Made by a program: the position numbers and the translations under genes. A DNA stretch of 64,000 nucleotides, from contig NZ_OX419519.1 in NCBI RefSeq assembly GCF_948472415.1, positions 3,038,001 to 3,102,000 on the forward strand, written 5' to 3'. The notes below the pieces were generated by a model. It saw nothing but the letters and a program-made list of their open reading frames with translations. It had not been told where the DNA came from and searched no databases. Shown piece after piece: positions 45,948 through 60,165 of this stretch; the first letter of the stretch is position 1; the number at the start of each line of letters is the position of its first letter. This DNA comes from Kitasatospora fiedleri. GTDB taxonomy: Bacteria; Actinomycetota; Actinomycetes; Streptomycetales; Streptomycetaceae.

Positions 45948-47671
45948 CCCCGGCAGCTCGAACGGCCCGGGCACCGGGAAGTAGGCGGCCAGGAAGGCGG
46001 ACAGGGCCCGGCCCTGCTCCTCCGCCGGTGTGCCGTCGCCGGTCCCGTCGGCCAGGCAGAACGCGTCCACGTCGCGCTCCGCCAGCAGCCGGGCCAGCCG
46101 CTCCCGGTCCTCGACGCAGTCGACCGCCCGGTACTCGTGGACCAGTCGGCCGTCGACGGCGCGGCCGCCGAGCTGGGCGTGGAAGAGCGCCAGGGTGACG
46201 GGGGCGACGTCGTCGGCGGCCCGGAAGGCCGAGCGGCCGGTGGCGGCCAGTTCGACCGGCCAGCGCCGTTCGGCGTCCTCCAGCAGGCTGCGCCGCAGCG
46301 GGTACGGGACGTGCGCGAGCACCCGGGTGTAGATCCGGCCGTGCTCGGCCTCCAGCAGTGCGCTGGTGTTCTGCTGGCCCGCGACGTACACGTCGGGGTC
46401 GGTGGTGCCGGTGGACGGCGGGACGATCCGGGTGTCCCGGAAGACCTTGGGCAGGCCGTTGCCGAGGAAGAAGTCCTCGGGGCGGACCGGGCGGCCCAGG
46501 AACATGTCGTCGTTGAAGTACAGGAAGTGTTCGGCCAGACCGGGGATGCGGTGCAGGCCGGTCTCGATCGCGCACGAATTGAACACCGGCCCGCCGGGCA
46601 GCAGGTCCCGGTGCGGGACGACGGTCAGCCCGGGTACCTCGGTGTCCAGCCAGGACGGCACCTGGTCGGCGGTGACCAGGAAGATCCGCCGGATCCACGG
46701 GGCGTACATGGCCAGGGAGCGCAGGCTGTAGCGCAGCTCGTCGTGGTTGCGGTAGCGGTGGTCGCCGTCGTCGTGGGCGGTGTCCACCAGCTCGGGGGAC
46801 GTTCCGCCGAACAGTTCGGCGCGGACCGCGGCGCGGCGGCGCTGCCAGGCCGGGTCGGCGTCGTCGACCCAGGTGAACACGGCGTCCACCGGGAAGCGGA
46901 CGGCCTCCGGCAGGTCGTGCAGGAACGCCTCGGCGACGGGGTAGTCGCGCTCGCCGATCCGGATGCTCCCGGCCGCCTCCAGCGAGGGCAGCCACCACCC
47001 GTACGGGGTCTCGTCGATCGAGGCGACTCCCCCGGCCCGGGTGTCGGCGGCGTCCCAGAACTCCAGGTCGCAGCCGTGCTGCTCGCCGTAGTGGAGGGTG
47101 CGGCCGCTGGTGACCACCGGCCGGTACAGGCGCACGCCCTTGACCGGCTCCGGGGGCTCCGGCGGCGGGGGCGGCTGCTCGCCCCGGGCGCCTCGGGCAC
47201 CGGCGGGAGCGCCTCGTGCGCGGCGACGGCGGCCGGCAGCTCCTCGGCGAGGACGGTGCCGTGCACCCGGCCGTGGCCGAGCAGCGCGGCGTACACGGGG
47301 GCGCCGCGGAACGCCTCGGCGACGGCGGCCAGCGCGGCCGGGCGCGAGCCGGGCAGCACGCCCAGGCGGTGGCGGGGGCCGCCGTCGGGGATCAGCAGGT
47401 AGCGGACGCCGGCCGCGTCCAGGGCCTCGGCGGCGTCGACCAGGTTGGCCTGCCGGCCCTGCGGGTCGAGCAGGTCGTCGCGGACCTCGGCCAGCCGGCC
47501 GCGGTGCCGCACCAGCCCGGGGCGGGCGGCGGCCAGCTCGTCCTCGCGCACCCGCCGCGGGTCGACCGGTGGTGGCGGCGGCGGAGGTACCGGAGGCAGC
47601 AGCCCGCACCTGCGCAGGGCACGGCCGACGGCTCTCCGGACCGTCCGCGGAACTGCTTGCCTGGTCGTCAT
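45816..47671 (-). CDS. Stealth-family sugar-phosphate transferase (apparent one-base frameshift)
   Basis: About 618 residues when restored. The Stealth conserved regions are present: FPVDAVFTWVDDADPAWQ, YRNHDELRYSLRSLAMYAPW, RIFLVTADQVPSWL, LAEHFLYFNDDMFLGRPV and DVDAFCLADGTG. Stealth proteins transfer hexose-1-phosphates to build capsule or wall polymers. The N-terminal part (MTTRQAVPRTVRRAVGRALR to about residue 160) is in another frame; one more G at the run 47186-47188 joins EAP-RGEQPPPPP. The start ATG 47671 has an AT-rich promoter region behind it. The C-terminal 45 residues overlap the convergent gene and are low complexity, so the true end may be earlier. Confidence 0.85.
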
Positions 47672-47780
47672 GTCACTCCCGTGCGCGCCAAAACCCTGGT
47701 GACGCTAACAACGGCGCAACGGCGCACAAAGCAATGAAAAACAATTCACAGAGAACTGCCAGAAGGCACGTACCCGGCGG

Positions 47781-48337
47781 TCAGGCAGCGCCGAATCCGA
47801 ATGCCAACCAGGGACGCCACACAGAATCCGCCCCGAACCGGGAGAGGACGAACTCACCGACCTCGAAGACCGCCCGGAAGCCCCGGGCGTCCTCGTAGGC
47901 GGTGTCCAGGACCGGTTCGGGGAGGCCGTGGGCGACGGTGACGTGCGGGTGGTAGGGGAAGGCCAGTTCGCGGGCGAGCGGGCCGGAGCGGACCTCGGCC
48001 TCCAGTTCGCGGCACTCCTGGGCGCCCTCCTCGACCCGGATGAACACCACCGGGGAGACCGGGCGGAAGGTGCCGCTGCCCTGGAGCAGCATCCGGAACG
48101 GGCGGCGCGCGGCGGCCACCGTCCGCAGGTGGTGTTCGATCGCGGGCAGCAGGGCGGTGCGGGTCTCGGTCGGCGGGAGCAGGGTGACGTGGGTCGGTAT
48201 CGACCTGGCCTGCGGGTCGCCGTGGCCGGCCCGGGCGTCCTGCACCCGGCTGCCGTAGGGCTCCGGGACGTGTATGGACACGCCGATGGTGACGGCCTCG
48301 TCGAGGCCGGCACCGTCGGGGGCGGCAGCCGTCGGCA

Positions 48338-48338
<1 letters not shown>
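47781..48338 (-). CDS. 2'-5' RNA ligase/phosphodiesterase superfamily protein
   Basis: 185 residues. The two H-x-T/S motifs of the 2H phosphoesterase fold are THVTLLPP and HVTVAHGLPEP, about 95 residues apart. The family includes RNA ligase LigT and cyclic phosphodiesterases acting on RNA ends or small cyclic nucleotides; the substrate is unknown here. The ATG overlaps the trpS stop (ATGA), so it is translated together with trpS, suggesting an RNA or tRNA repair role. Confidence 0.85.
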
Positions 48339-52408
<4,070 letters not shown>

Positions 52409-52413
52409 CGGTG

Positions 52414-53268
52414 TCAGACGCCGGCGCGGCGCTCGGCCGCCTCGACGATGTTGTTGAGGAGCATGGCGCGGGTCATCGGGCCGACGCCGCCGGGGTTGGG
52501 GGAGATCCAGCCGGCCACCTCGGCGGCACCGGGGTGCACGTCGCCGACGATCTTGCCCTCGCTGCGGGAGACGCCGACGTCGAGGATCGCGGCGCCGGGC
52601 TTGACGTCCTCGGGCTTGACCAGGTGCGGGACGCCGGCCGCGGCGACGATGACGTCGGCGTTCCTGAGGTGCGCGGCGAGGTCGCGGGTGCCGGTGTGGC
52701 AGAGCGTCACGGTGGCGTTCTCGCTGCGGCGGGTGAGCAGCAGGCCGATGGAGCGGCCGACGGTGATGCCGCGGCCGACCACGACGACCTCGGCGCCGTC
52801 GAGGGCCACGCCGTGGCGGCGGAGCAGTTCGACGATGCCGAGCGGGGTGCAGGGCAGCGGGCCGTCGATGCCGAGGACGAGGCGGCCGAGCGAGGTCGGG
52901 TGCAGGCCGTCGGCGTCCTTGTCGGGGTCCATGAGTTCGAGCACGCGGTTCTGGTCCAGGCCCTTGGGGAGCGGCAGTTGGACGATGTAGCCGGTGCAGG
53001 TCGGGTCGGCGTTGAGCTCTCGGACGACGTTCTCGACGTCCTCCTGGGTGGCGGTGGCGGGCAGTTCGCGCTGGATGGAGGCGATGCCGATCTCCGCGCA
53101 GTCCCGGTGCTTGCCGTTGACGTACCACCGGCTGCCCGGGTCGTCGCCGACCAGGACGGTGCCGAGGCCGGGGACGATGCCCCGCTCCTTGAGGGCCGCC
53201 ACGCGGACGGCGAGTTCGGACTTGATCGCGGCCGCGGTGGCCTTGCCATCGAGAATCTGGGCAGTCAT
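52414..53268 (-). CDS. folD: Bifunctional methylenetetrahydrofolate dehydrogenase/cyclohydrolase
   Basis: 284 residues. It converts 5,10-methylene-THF to 10-formyl-THF in two steps with NADP+, supplying the formyl groups used by PurN and PurH further along the window. Signatures: [14 protein letters not shown] (catalytic Lys in Y-x(3)-K form), [45 protein letters not shown] and [15 protein letters not shown]. Start ATG 53268. First gene of a pair with DUF3017. Confidence 0.95.
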   Translation of the reverse strand: MTAQILDGKATAAAIKSELAVRVAALKERGIVPGLGTVLVGDDPGSRWYVNGKHRDCAEIGIASIQRELPATATQEDVENVVRELNADPTCTGYIVQLPLPKGLDQNRVLELMDPDKDADGLHPTSLGRLVLGIDGPLPCTPLGIVELLRRHGVALDGAEVVVVGRGITVGRSIGLLLTRRSENATVTLCHTGTRDLAAHLRNADVIVAAAGVPHLVKPEDVKPGAAILDVGVSRSEGKIVGDVHPGAAEVAGWISPNPGGVGPMTRAMLLNNIVEAAERRAGV

Positions 53269-53604
53269 GCCCCCATTCTCGCGGATCGGCGGCGGCGGGC
53301 GTGCCGCCGGACCGGCGGTGCCCGCGCCCGCCACCGAGCGTCCCCGCGGCGGCCACGGAGCGTACCGGCCCCGTTGCGGTTGTGCCACGGTCCGGTCCGG
53401 GTTCCGGCTGGTGGCTGGACAGCGCGGCGCGGTACGGACGACGATGGCCGGGCATGCCTGCCGCGTCGGGTCCCGGTGACGGGCCGTCGCCGGCGGGGGA
53501 CGAGAAGTCGGGGGAAGAACGACAGTGAGCGAACCGTACTTGCCGGGGCCGTGCGGCGTCCGCGGCACGGCTGCCGCCCTGCCCGTTCGCGCCCCCGTGC
53601 GGCC
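53269..53604. other. Intergenic region between folD and the DUF2752 gene
   Basis: 336 bases with outward promoters. A 27-codon frame, GTG 53525-53608, with GGGGGAAG about 8 bases upstream could be the true start of the DUF2752 protein if a base is missing, or a leader peptide. Nothing else recognised. Confidence 0.4.
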
Positions 53605-54096
53605 GTGAGCGCCCCCGGGGCGCCGGCCCCGGTCCACCCGGTGCCGCCCGGCCCGGCCCCGTACGGCCCGGCCCCGGCCGCGCCGACTCCGGGCGCCCCG
53701 GCCCCGCGCCGCCGGGCGGCCGGTACCGGCACGGGCGCGGCGCTGCGGGTGCTGCTGCGGGCGGCGGCGGTCGCCGGGGCGGCGGTCGCGGTGGCCGTGG
53801 CGCACGACGCGCACGACCCGGGGGTGCTGTGCCCGCTGCGCCTGCTGACCGGCGTGCCGTGCCCGCTGTGCGGCAGCACCACGGTGTTCGTCGAGGCGGG
53901 CCACGGCCGTTGGGGCGCCGCGCTGCTGGCGAACCCGGTGACGGCGCTGGCCGCCGTGCTGCTGGTGGCCTGGCCGCTGGGCCCGGGCCGGTGGTGGCGC
54001 GGGTTGTCGTACGCGGGCCGCAACCTGCTGCTGGCCGGCGCCCTGTTACCGGCCTGGGCCTGGGAGTTGGTCCGGCTCGGCCCGTTCCGGCTCTGA
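53605..54096 (+). CDS. DUF2752 membrane protein
   Basis: About 163 residues. After a Pro/Ala-rich 45-residue N-terminus comes [36 protein letters not shown], the family signature with four Cys, and two more hydrophobic helices. The Cys pairs suggest metal or disulphide chemistry at the membrane; no function is known. GTG 53605 has no good Shine-Dalgarno, so the start is uncertain. An alternative upstream start in another frame would need a frameshift. Confidence 0.72.
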   Translation: MSAPGAPAPVHPVPPGPAPYGPAPAAPTPGAPAPRRRAAGTGTGAALRVLLRAAAVAGAAVAVAVAHDAHDPGVLCPLRLLTGVPCPLCGSTTVFVEAGHGRWGAALLANPVTALAAVLLVAWPLGPGRWWRGLSYAGRNLLLAGALLPAWAWELVRLGPFRL

Positions 54097-54233
54097 ACGG
54101 ACGGGCCGTCGATGCCAGTTGCCCGGTGTCCTGTCCGAACGCTCCGCTACGCTGCCCGGCGGTCGGTGTCCCTGCCCGCCCGTCCCCCGGTTTTCCCTGT
54201 TCCGTCCACACCCCTTCCTGCCCGGAGGCACCG

Positions 54234-54995
54234 TTGAGTTACCCGCCCGACCCGAACAACCCGTACGGCCAGCAGCCCCCGCCGCCGCCCGGCTACGGCT
54301 ACCCGCAGGCGCCGCAGGCCCCGCAGCAGCAGCCCGGCTACGGCTACCCGCAGGGGCAGCCGCAGCAGCCGTACGGCTACCCGCAGCAGGTCCCGCCGCA
54401 GGCGAGCTACGGCTACCCGCCGCAGCCCGGCACGATCCAGGCCAACAACGGCTACATCAACATCGCGAACCTGGGCACGGTGAAGCTCGCCACCATGGGC
54501 CAGCGCTTCCTGGCCCGCCTGCTGGACGGCCTGGTCACCGGTGTGATCGTCAGCATCGCGATGTTCGCGGGCGTGGCCGGGATGGTCGGCCTGGCCGACA
54601 AGACCACCAAGGACTGCTCCGGCTACGAGTACCCCAGCACCGACTGGACCGACTGCGTGAACAGCAACTCGCAGGCCGGCACCAACGTCGTCGTGGCGAT
54701 GTTCGGCCTGATCGCCGTCATCGCCGTGTTCGGCCTGCTGTACGAGTGGCTGCTGGTCGGCCTGGCGGGCGCCACCATCGGCAAGATGGCGCTGGGCCTG
54801 CGGGTGGTCCGGGAGAACGACGGCCAGCACCCCGGCGTGGGCGGCGGCTTCATCCGCTTCATCATCCCGATGGTGGGCGCCCTGGTCTGCTACATCGGCG
54901 CGCTGCTGGTCTTCCTGTCGCCGTTCTTCGACAACTCCGGGAAGCTGCAGGGCTGGCACGACCGTGCGGCCGGCACCCTGGTGATCAAGAAGTAA
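54234..54995 (+). CDS. RDD-family membrane protein with Pro/Gln/Tyr-rich N-terminus
   Basis: 253 residues. Residues 1-75 are low complexity with repeated GYGYPQ and PYGYPQ units. The RDD domain follows: TMGQRFLARLLDGLVTGVIVSIAMFAG (R and D in the first helix), VFGLLYEWLLVGLAGATIGKMALGLRVV, and the final GWHDRAAGTLVIKK. RDD proteins are thought to act in ion transport or envelope stress. Start TTG 54234 with GGAGG 6 bases upstream is well supported. It has two Cys in the outer loop. Confidence 0.88.
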   Translation: MSYPPDPNNPYGQQPPPPPGYGYPQAPQAPQQQPGYGYPQGQPQQPYGYPQQVPPQASYGYPPQPGTIQANNGYINIANLGTVKLATMGQRFLARLLDGLVTGVIVSIAMFAGVAGMVGLADKTTKDCSGYEYPSTDWTDCVNSNSQAGTNVVVAMFGLIAVIAVFGLLYEWLLVGLAGATIGKMALGLRVVRENDGQHPGVGGGFIRFIIPMVGALVCYIGALLVFLSPFFDNSGKLQGWHDRAAGTLVIKK

Positions 54996-55011
54996 CCGCA
55001 CCGCGCGAAGC

Positions 55012-55053
55012 CCGAGGGCCCCGTACTCCGAGTCCGGAGTACGGGGCCCTCGG
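55012..55053. terminator. Bidirectional hairpin terminator
   Basis: Perfect 19-bp stem (55012-55030 with 55035-55053), loop AGTC, between the convergent RDD and purH genes. Confidence 0.92.
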
Positions 55054-55066
55054 CGTCAGCCGCGGC

Positions 55067-56674
55067 TCAGTGGAAGAAGTGCCGGGTGCCGGTGAGGTAC
55101 ATGGTCACGCCGGCCTTCTCGGCGGCGGCGACCACCTCCTCGTCGCGGATCGAACCGCCGGGCTGCACCACGGCCTTGACGCCCGCGGCGAGCAGGATCT
55201 CCAGGCCGTCGGCGAACGGGAAGAACGCGTCGGAGGCGGCGTACGCGCCCGCGGCCCGCTCGCCGGCCCGCTCGACGGCGAGCTTGCAGGAGTCGACCCG
55301 GTTGACCTGGCCCATGCCGACGCCGACCGAGGCGCCGTCCTTGGCGAGCAGGATCGCGTTGGACTTGACGGCCCGGCAGGCCCGCCAGGCGAAGGACAGC
55401 TCGGCCAGCTCCTCGGCGGACAGCGCCTCGCCGGTGGCCAGCGTCCAGGTCGCCGGGTCGTCGCCGGCCGCGTCGACCCGGTCGACCTGCTGGAGCAGCA
55501 GGCCGCCGGAGATCCGGCGGGACTCCAGGGCGTCGGCGGGGGCGTCGGGGGCGCGCAGCACCCGGAGGTTCTTCTTCTTGGTCAGCACCTCCAGGGCGCC
55601 GTCCTCGTAGCCGGGCGCGACGACGACCTCGGTGAAGATCGGGGCGATCTGCTCGGCCAGCTCGACCGAGACCGGGCGGTTGACGGCGATCACGCCGCCG
55701 TACGCGGAGACCGGGTCGCAGGCGTGCGCCTTGCGGTGCGCCTCGGCGACGTCCGCGCCGGTGCCGATGCCGCACGGGTTGGCGTGCTTGATGATGGCGA
55801 CGGCCGGGCCCTGGTGGTCGTACGCGGCGCGGCGGGCCGCGTCGGTGTCCACGTAGTTGTTGTAGGACATCGCCTTGCCGTGCAGCTGCTCGGCGCCCGC
55901 GAGGCCGCCGCCCGCGGCGGAGCCGCCGATGGACGACGTGTCGGTGTAGAGCGCGGCCTGCTGGTGCGGGTTCTCGCCGTAGCGCAGGACGTCGCCCAGC
56001 TCCCAGGTGCTGCCGAGGAAGGCCGGGAACGCGGCCTCGGACTCGGTGTAGCCCGACTCCTCGAACCAGCCCGCCACGGCGACGTCGTACGCGGCGGTGT
56101 GCGCGAACGCGGCGGCGGCCAGGCGCTTGCGGGTCAGCAGGTCGAAGCCGCCCCCCTGCACGGCGGTCAGCACGTCCGGGTAGCGGGCCGGGTCGACCAC
56201 GACGGCCACCGAGGGGTGGTTCTTCGCGGCGGCGCGGACCATGGACGGGCCGCCGATGTCGATCTGCTCGACGCACTCGTCGGGGGTGGCGCCGGAGGCG
56301 ACGGTGGCGGTGAACGGGTACAGGTTCACCACGACCAGGTCGAACGGCTCGACGCCCAGCTCGGCGAGCTGCGCGCGGTGCGACTCCAGGCGCAGGTCGG
56401 CCAGCACGCCGGCGTGCACCCGCGGGTGCAGGGTCTTGACCCGGCCGTCCAGGCACTCGGGGAAGCCGGTCAGCTCGGAGACCTCGGTGACCGGGACGCT
56501 CGCGGCGGCGATCCGCCCGGCGGTGGAGCCGGTGGAGACGATGGCGACCCCGGCGGCGTGCAGGCCCCGGGCCAGCTCCTCCAGCCCGGTCTTGTCGTAG
56601 ACGCTGATCAGCGCGCGCCGGATCGGGCGCACGTTCTCGGAGACGGGCGTGGGGGCGGAGGAAGCGGCGCTCAT
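55067..56674 (-). CDS. purH: Bifunctional AICAR formyltransferase/IMP cyclohydrolase
   Basis: 535 residues. It performs the last two steps of de novo IMP synthesis. N-terminal cyclohydrolase domain ([49 protein letters not shown]) and C-terminal formyltransferase ([66 protein letters not shown]). Start ATG 56674 overlaps the purN stop (ATGA); ATG 56686 is an alternative. It uses formyl-THF made by FolD. It ends in the terminator at 55012-55053. Confidence 0.96.
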   Translation of the reverse strand: MSAASSAPTPVSENVRPIRRALISVYDKTGLEELARGLHAAGVAIVSTGSTAGRIAAASVPVTEVSELTGFPECLDGRVKTLHPRVHAGVLADLRLESHRAQLAELGVEPFDLVVVNLYPFTATVASGATPDECVEQIDIGGPSMVRAAAKNHPSVAVVVDPARYPDVLTAVQGGGFDLLTRKRLAAAAFAHTAAYDVAVAGWFEESGYTESEAAFPAFLGSTWELGDVLRYGENPHQQAALYTDTSSIGGSAAGGGLAGAEQLHGKAMSYNNYVDTDAARRAAYDHQGPAVAIIKHANPCGIGTGADVAEAHRKAHACDPVSAYGGVIAVNRPVSVELAEQIAPIFTEVVVAPGYEDGALEVLTKKKNLRVLRAPDAPADALESRRISGGLLLQQVDRVDAAGDDPATWTLATGEALSAEELAELSFAWRACRAVKSNAILLAKDGASVGVGMGQVNRVDSCKLAVERAGERAAGAYAASDAFFPFADGLEILLAAGVKAVVQPGGSIRDEEVVAAAEKAGVTMYLTGTRHFFH

Positions 56675-57330
56675 GCCGGAATCCATACCTTTCGGTCCTC
56701 GATGCGGTGTCCTTCGCGGGCCAGCCGGCCCACGACCTCGACGAGCAGCTTGCGCTCGACAGTCTTGATGCGCTCGTGCAGCGCCTCGCCGCCGTCGGCG
56801 TGGTCGGCGTCCTCGACCTCCACCACGCCCTGGGCGATGATCGGCCCGGTGTCCACCCCGGCGTCCACCAAGTGCACGGTGCAGCCGGTGACCTTGACCC
56901 CGTACGCCAGCGCGTCGGGGACGCCGTGCGCGCCCGGGAAGGCGGGCAGCAGCGCGGGGTGGGTGTTGACGGTGCGCCCGGCGAAGGCGGCGACGAACGC
57001 GGGGCCGAGGATCTTCATGAACCCGGCGGTGACCACCAGGTCGGGGGCGTACGAGGCGACGGCGGCGGTCAGCGCGGCGTCCCAGGCGGCCCGGTCGGCG
57101 TGGTCCTTGATCCGCTCGGTGAAGACCGGGATGCCGGCCCTCCCGGCCCGCTCGGTGCCCGCGATGCCGTCCCGGTCGGCGCCCACCGCGACGATCTCGG
57201 CGCCGTACGCGGGGTCGGCGGCGGCGTCGATCAGCGCCTGGAGGTTGGTGCCGGAGCCGGAGACCAGCACCACCAGCCGGGCCGGTCCGGGGGTACGGGG
57301 CGGGAACACTTGGGCGTCAGCGGCAGCCAC
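56671..57330 (-). CDS. purN: Phosphoribosylglycinamide formyltransferase
   Basis: 219 residues. It formylates GAR with 10-formyl-THF, step three of purine synthesis. [14 protein letters not shown] binds the phosphate, [17 protein letters not shown] contains the catalytic Asn-x-His, and [15 protein letters not shown] the catalytic Asp. GTG 57330 has GGAGAA 7 bases before it. Upstream in-frame codons give only unconserved sequence. It is coupled to purH by ATGA. The shared nucleoside palindrome is about 200 bases upstream. Confidence 0.95.
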   Translation of the reverse strand: MAAADAQVFPPRTPGPARLVVLVSGSGTNLQALIDAAADPAYGAEIVAVGADRDGIAGTERAGRAGIPVFTERIKDHADRAAWDAALTAAVASYAPDLVVTAGFMKILGPAFVAAFAGRTVNTHPALLPAFPGAHGVPDALAYGVKVTGCTVHLVDAGVDTGPIIAQGVVEVEDADHADGGEALHERIKTVERKLLVEVVGRLAREGHRIEDRKVWIPA

Positions 57331-57531
57331 GGCGCGATTCTCCGTACGTGTCGGGTGCCGCCCGCTGGTACGTCCACCCTCGGTGGGGCCACTACGGGCG
57401 GCGGCAGGTCGGGAGCCGGCGGCGGACCACCGGGGGCCGCGGCGCTGCGGGTGCCCGAGGAACCTTGGGAAGCTGCCGACCGTCACCACGATAACGGCTG
57501 GTGGGAGGCCACCTGTCACCGCCCGGCAACG

Positions 57532-57543
57532 CTACGCGCGTAG
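57532..57543. promoter_or_regulatory. CTACGCGCGTAG palindrome between purN and a divergent membrane protein gene
   Basis: Identical to the add site, 202 bases before purN and 141 before the divergent gene. The rest of this 353-base gap (57331-57683) shows no gene. Confidence 0.6.
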
Positions 57544-57683
57544 TTGAGACGGGGATCTCCCACCCGCCCGGACCCCGACCCGGCAGGGTGCCGTACGGCC
57601 GGGAACCGGCTGGGGGATCATTGACCGACCGCCCACTCCCCCACCGACGGGCGGCCACCCGACGAGCAGAAACGGCCGACACC

Positions 57684-58288
57684 ATGAGCAGCGGCGAGGA
57701 CAGCGGCGAGCGCAACCCCTTCGCGCCCCTCCGCCCGGCGCGCCCGACCAGCCCTGGCGTCCCCGCACCCCGCGGCCGCCCGCGTCCGGGCAGCAACCCG
57801 ACGGACGGCCCGACGAGGACCGCCCCCAGCCCCCGCCGTGGGGCCAACGCCCCGACCCCGGCCAGCAGCAGCCCGCCCCGCCGAAGCTCGACCCGGCCGA
57901 CCCCACGCACCGCGCCGCCCGCAACGCGCTGCTGTCGGGCTTCGCCGCGCTGCTCACCGTGCTGTTCGGCCTGTACTGGGTGGGCTTCCCGCTCTCCCTG
58001 CTGGCCGTCTGGTACGCCGTCACCGTCCTGCGCACCCCCGCCGAACCGGTCAGCGACCCGTTCGCCCCGCGCCCGGTCCGCCCGCAGGTCCCCGCCGCGC
58101 TCGGCGCCCTGCTCACCGGCGGCCTCGCCCTGCTGGTCTCGCTGGGCGCGTTCACCATCCAGTTCACCTACCACGACTACCTGGACTGCCGGGCCGACTC
58201 CGCCACCCAGGAGGCCGCGCGCAGCTGCGCCCAGGAGTACGACGTCCCGACCTGGCTGAGCAACCTGTCCGAAGTCTCCGACCAGTAG
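57684..58288 (+). CDS. Small membrane protein with Pro-rich N-terminus (apparent one-base frameshift)
   Basis: About 201 residues if restored. The start MSSGEDSGERNPFAP at ATG 57684 is in one frame. The conserved-looking body is in the next (DQPWRPRTPRPPAS, GQRPDPGQQQPAPPKLDPADPTHRAARNALLSG, then two membrane segments LTVLFGLYWVGFPLSLLAVWY and LGALLTGGLALLVSLGAFTIQF). One extra C in the run 57726-57729 joins them as NPFAPPPPGAPDQPW. Pro/Gln-rich tails before two helices are common in streptomycete membrane proteins of unknown role. Confidence 0.7.
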
Positions 58289-58361
58289 CCCCGACCCGCC
58301 CCGCCCCGCACACAGCAGAGCCCCCGACACCACGCCGAGGGCTCACCTGTCTGCCGACCGC

Positions 58362-59408
58362 TCAGACCGCGCCGAAGACGCCGCGACCGGCCGCCCCGGC
58401 GAAGGCGCCCCAGGCGGTGGCGGGGAGAGTGAGGTACGAACCGTCACGGTCCTTGCTGTCACGGACCAGCACCACGCCGTGGGACTGCGCGTAGGCCGTG
58501 CTGATCTCGACGCACGCACCGCCACCGCCCGAGTAACTGGACTTGAACCAACTGACTTTGGCCGGGTCAACAGGGAGCATGGTGCAGAGATCCTTCCGAG
58601 CCTTGCTGATCAACACGCGGGAGTCAGCCGGGGAAAGTGCTTCAACCTGTAGGCGATGATACTCGTCCACCCAACCCAGCACGGTTTCGCTTTCGCGTTC
58701 GACATAGCCCCGCTGATGCGTCTCGGTGTAGCCCGTCAATGAACCATCGGCCATCGTCAGCAAAATGGTCATATGCATGAAAGGGCGCCGTGCCCCGCTG
58801 GTGAACGGCATGACCTGGAGAACGACGTTGGGGCGCAGGGACAACTCCTCCAACCAAGCGAGTTGTCGTGCCGACACTCCGGGAGATCCGACCACCGTAC
58901 GGATACAGCTCTCGTCGAGCACCATGTGCAACTCCGGCGGGTCCGGCAGGTGCAGAGGAGCCTGCCGACCGAGCAGCACGCCGACTCGCTCTGCGGCTTG
59001 CTCGGGCGTCACCGACCCTCGTTCCACATAACCGGCCTCAAGCGCTCGCGCGAACTCCTCGGTCTGCGCGATGCCCGGCGGAATTCCGATCTCCCATACT
59101 CGAATGCGGCGGGCTGCGGCCTCAAGGCCCACGTACTCCGGAAACCCACCGTGAAAAGCGGTGTGGCCGAGCATCCACCACGCGCCCTCCAGCGCCCCCG
59201 CCGCTCCCAGTGCCCGGTCCACCGCGCGGACGAACTCAACGGGCGGGCGGCGCTTTCCGTTCTCGATCAGTGAGACGTAGGCGCCCGTGTAGCCGACCAG
59301 CGCCCCCAGGCCCTCCTGGGTGAGCCGTTCTCGTCGTCGCCGTTCACGGAGTTGCCAGCCGAACGCCGCCAGGGGCGATGACGACGGGTCAAGTTCGTTG
59401 ATCCGCAC
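58362..59408 (-). CDS. Scr1-like HTH/DUF5753 regulator fused to DUF397
   Basis: 348 residues. XRE-type HTH at 14-70 (FGWQLRERRRRERLTQEGLGALVGYTGAYVSLIENGKRRP), the DUF5753 domain about 100-275 (RIRVWEIGIPPGIAQTEEFARALE, LDESCIRTVVG, VVLQVMPFTSG), and then directly a DUF397 domain (WFKSSYSGGGGACVEI, GVVLVRDSKDRDGSYLTLPATAWGAF). In streptomycetes these are normally two adjacent genes, an antitoxin-like regulator and a small DUF397 protein (Scr1/Scr2 type). Here one frame covers both without a break, joined through KDLCTMLPVDPAKVSW where a DUF397 gene would start. The regulator faces a three-gene set of small proteins that it may control. Confidence 0.85.
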   Translation of the reverse strand: MRINELDPSSSPLAAFGWQLRERRRRERLTQEGLGALVGYTGAYVSLIENGKRRPPVEFVRAVDRALGAAGALEGAWWMLGHTAFHGGFPEYVGLEAAARRIRVWEIGIPPGIAQTEEFARALEAGYVERGSVTPEQAAERVGVLLGRQAPLHLPDPPELHMVLDESCIRTVVGSPGVSARQLAWLEELSLRPNVVLQVMPFTSGARRPFMHMTILLTMADGSLTGYTETHQRGYVERESETVLGWVDEYHRLQVEALSPADSRVLISKARKDLCTMLPVDPAKVSWFKSSYSGGGGACVEISTAYAQSHGVVLVRDSKDRDGSYLTLPATAWGAFAGAAGRGVFGAV

Positions 59409-59514
59409 TGGCGTTCCCCCAGTTCAACTCAGTCAAGTGTTGATTAGAAACACTTCCGATCGTAGCCACCGCTGCCGATGCTGGTGACGGAACGGCGAAT
59501 GATCGGAGCACAGA

Positions 59515-59796
59515 GTGAGCGAACACAGCGAACCCCGAGGGCCCGAGACGTGGTCGCTCGCCGAGTTGCTGCCGCCGGACGCCGCCCCCGCCCCACCGGT
59601 CGAGCCCTACCGCCCTTCTTCGGTCGGGGAGTTGGTGCTGGACCGGAAGTCCGGGGAGGTCGTCCGCTACATGGGCGAGTGGTGCGGCCTCCTGTGGGTG
59701 CGGCCGATCGGCGGCGGGACGGAGGTGCCCGTCCACCCGGACGGTCTCGGTCCCGTTCCGGCCGGGGATTCCTTGCTCGGGCCGACCGGGCCCTGA
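59515..59796 (+). CDS. Small protein of unknown function, first gene of a three-gene set
   Basis: 93 residues from GTG 59515 behind GGAGCACAGA. Not recognised. The middle (VGELVLDRKSGEVVRYMGEWCGLLWVRPIGGGTEVPVHPDGL) predicts a small beta barrel with a conserved Trp-Cys, the type often found beside DUF397/Scr1 regulators. Acidic Pro-rich N-terminus, no signal peptide. It is 106 bases from the divergent regulator and 15 bases from the next gene. Confidence 0.65.
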   Translation: MSEHSEPRGPETWSLAELLPPDAAPAPPVEPYRPSSVGELVLDRKSGEVVRYMGEWCGLLWVRPIGGGTEVPVHPDGLGPVPAGDSLLGPTGP

Positions 59797-59811
59797 CTCG
59801 AAGGGAGAGGA

Positions 59812-60165
59812 ATGGCCTTGCCACGACAAGCCGACCCGTCGGACGTGGGCGGACCGCCCGCCACCTCCGACGCGCGGCCCGCACCGGCGGGCGGCAGCGC
59901 CGAGCGGGCGCGCTGGATCGGCGGCGCGCTGCACCGGCTGACCGGACGTCAACCGCTGGTCCGGCGCACCGGCGACGGGGGCTTCCGGATCACCACCCGG
60001 ATCACCGATCCCCCCGACTCGGCCCTGGTGGCGGAGGTCCTCGGGGTGCTCGGCGCGGGCGACCGGTTCGGGCACAGCAAGAACGAGCGGTGGGAGCACC
60101 TGTGGGCCGAGGTAGACCCGCAGCCACAGCCACAGTCACAAGCACAGGCGGGGGAGGCGGGATGA
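59812..60165 (+). CDS. Small protein of unknown function, second gene of the set
   Basis: 117 residues, ATG 59812 after GAAGGGAGAGG. One compact domain at residues 25-90 (WIGGALHRLTGRQPLVRRTGDGGFRITTRITDP, FGHSKNERWEHLWAEV), then a Gln/Pro repeat tail. No motif recognised. Its stop overlaps the next start (ATGA), so the set is translated together. Confidence 0.65.
   Translation: MALPRQADPSDVGGPPATSDARPAPAGGSAERARWIGGALHRLTGRQPLVRRTGDGGFRITTRITDPPDSALVAEVLGVLGAGDRFGHSKNERWEHLWAEVDPQPQPQSQAQAGEAG

Noticed and set aside
53525..53608. 27-codon GTG frame upstream of the DUF2752 gene as an independent gene
   Set aside because: It could instead be the true N-terminus of the DUF2752 protein displaced by a missing base. 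Too short and unconserved-looking to call on its own.
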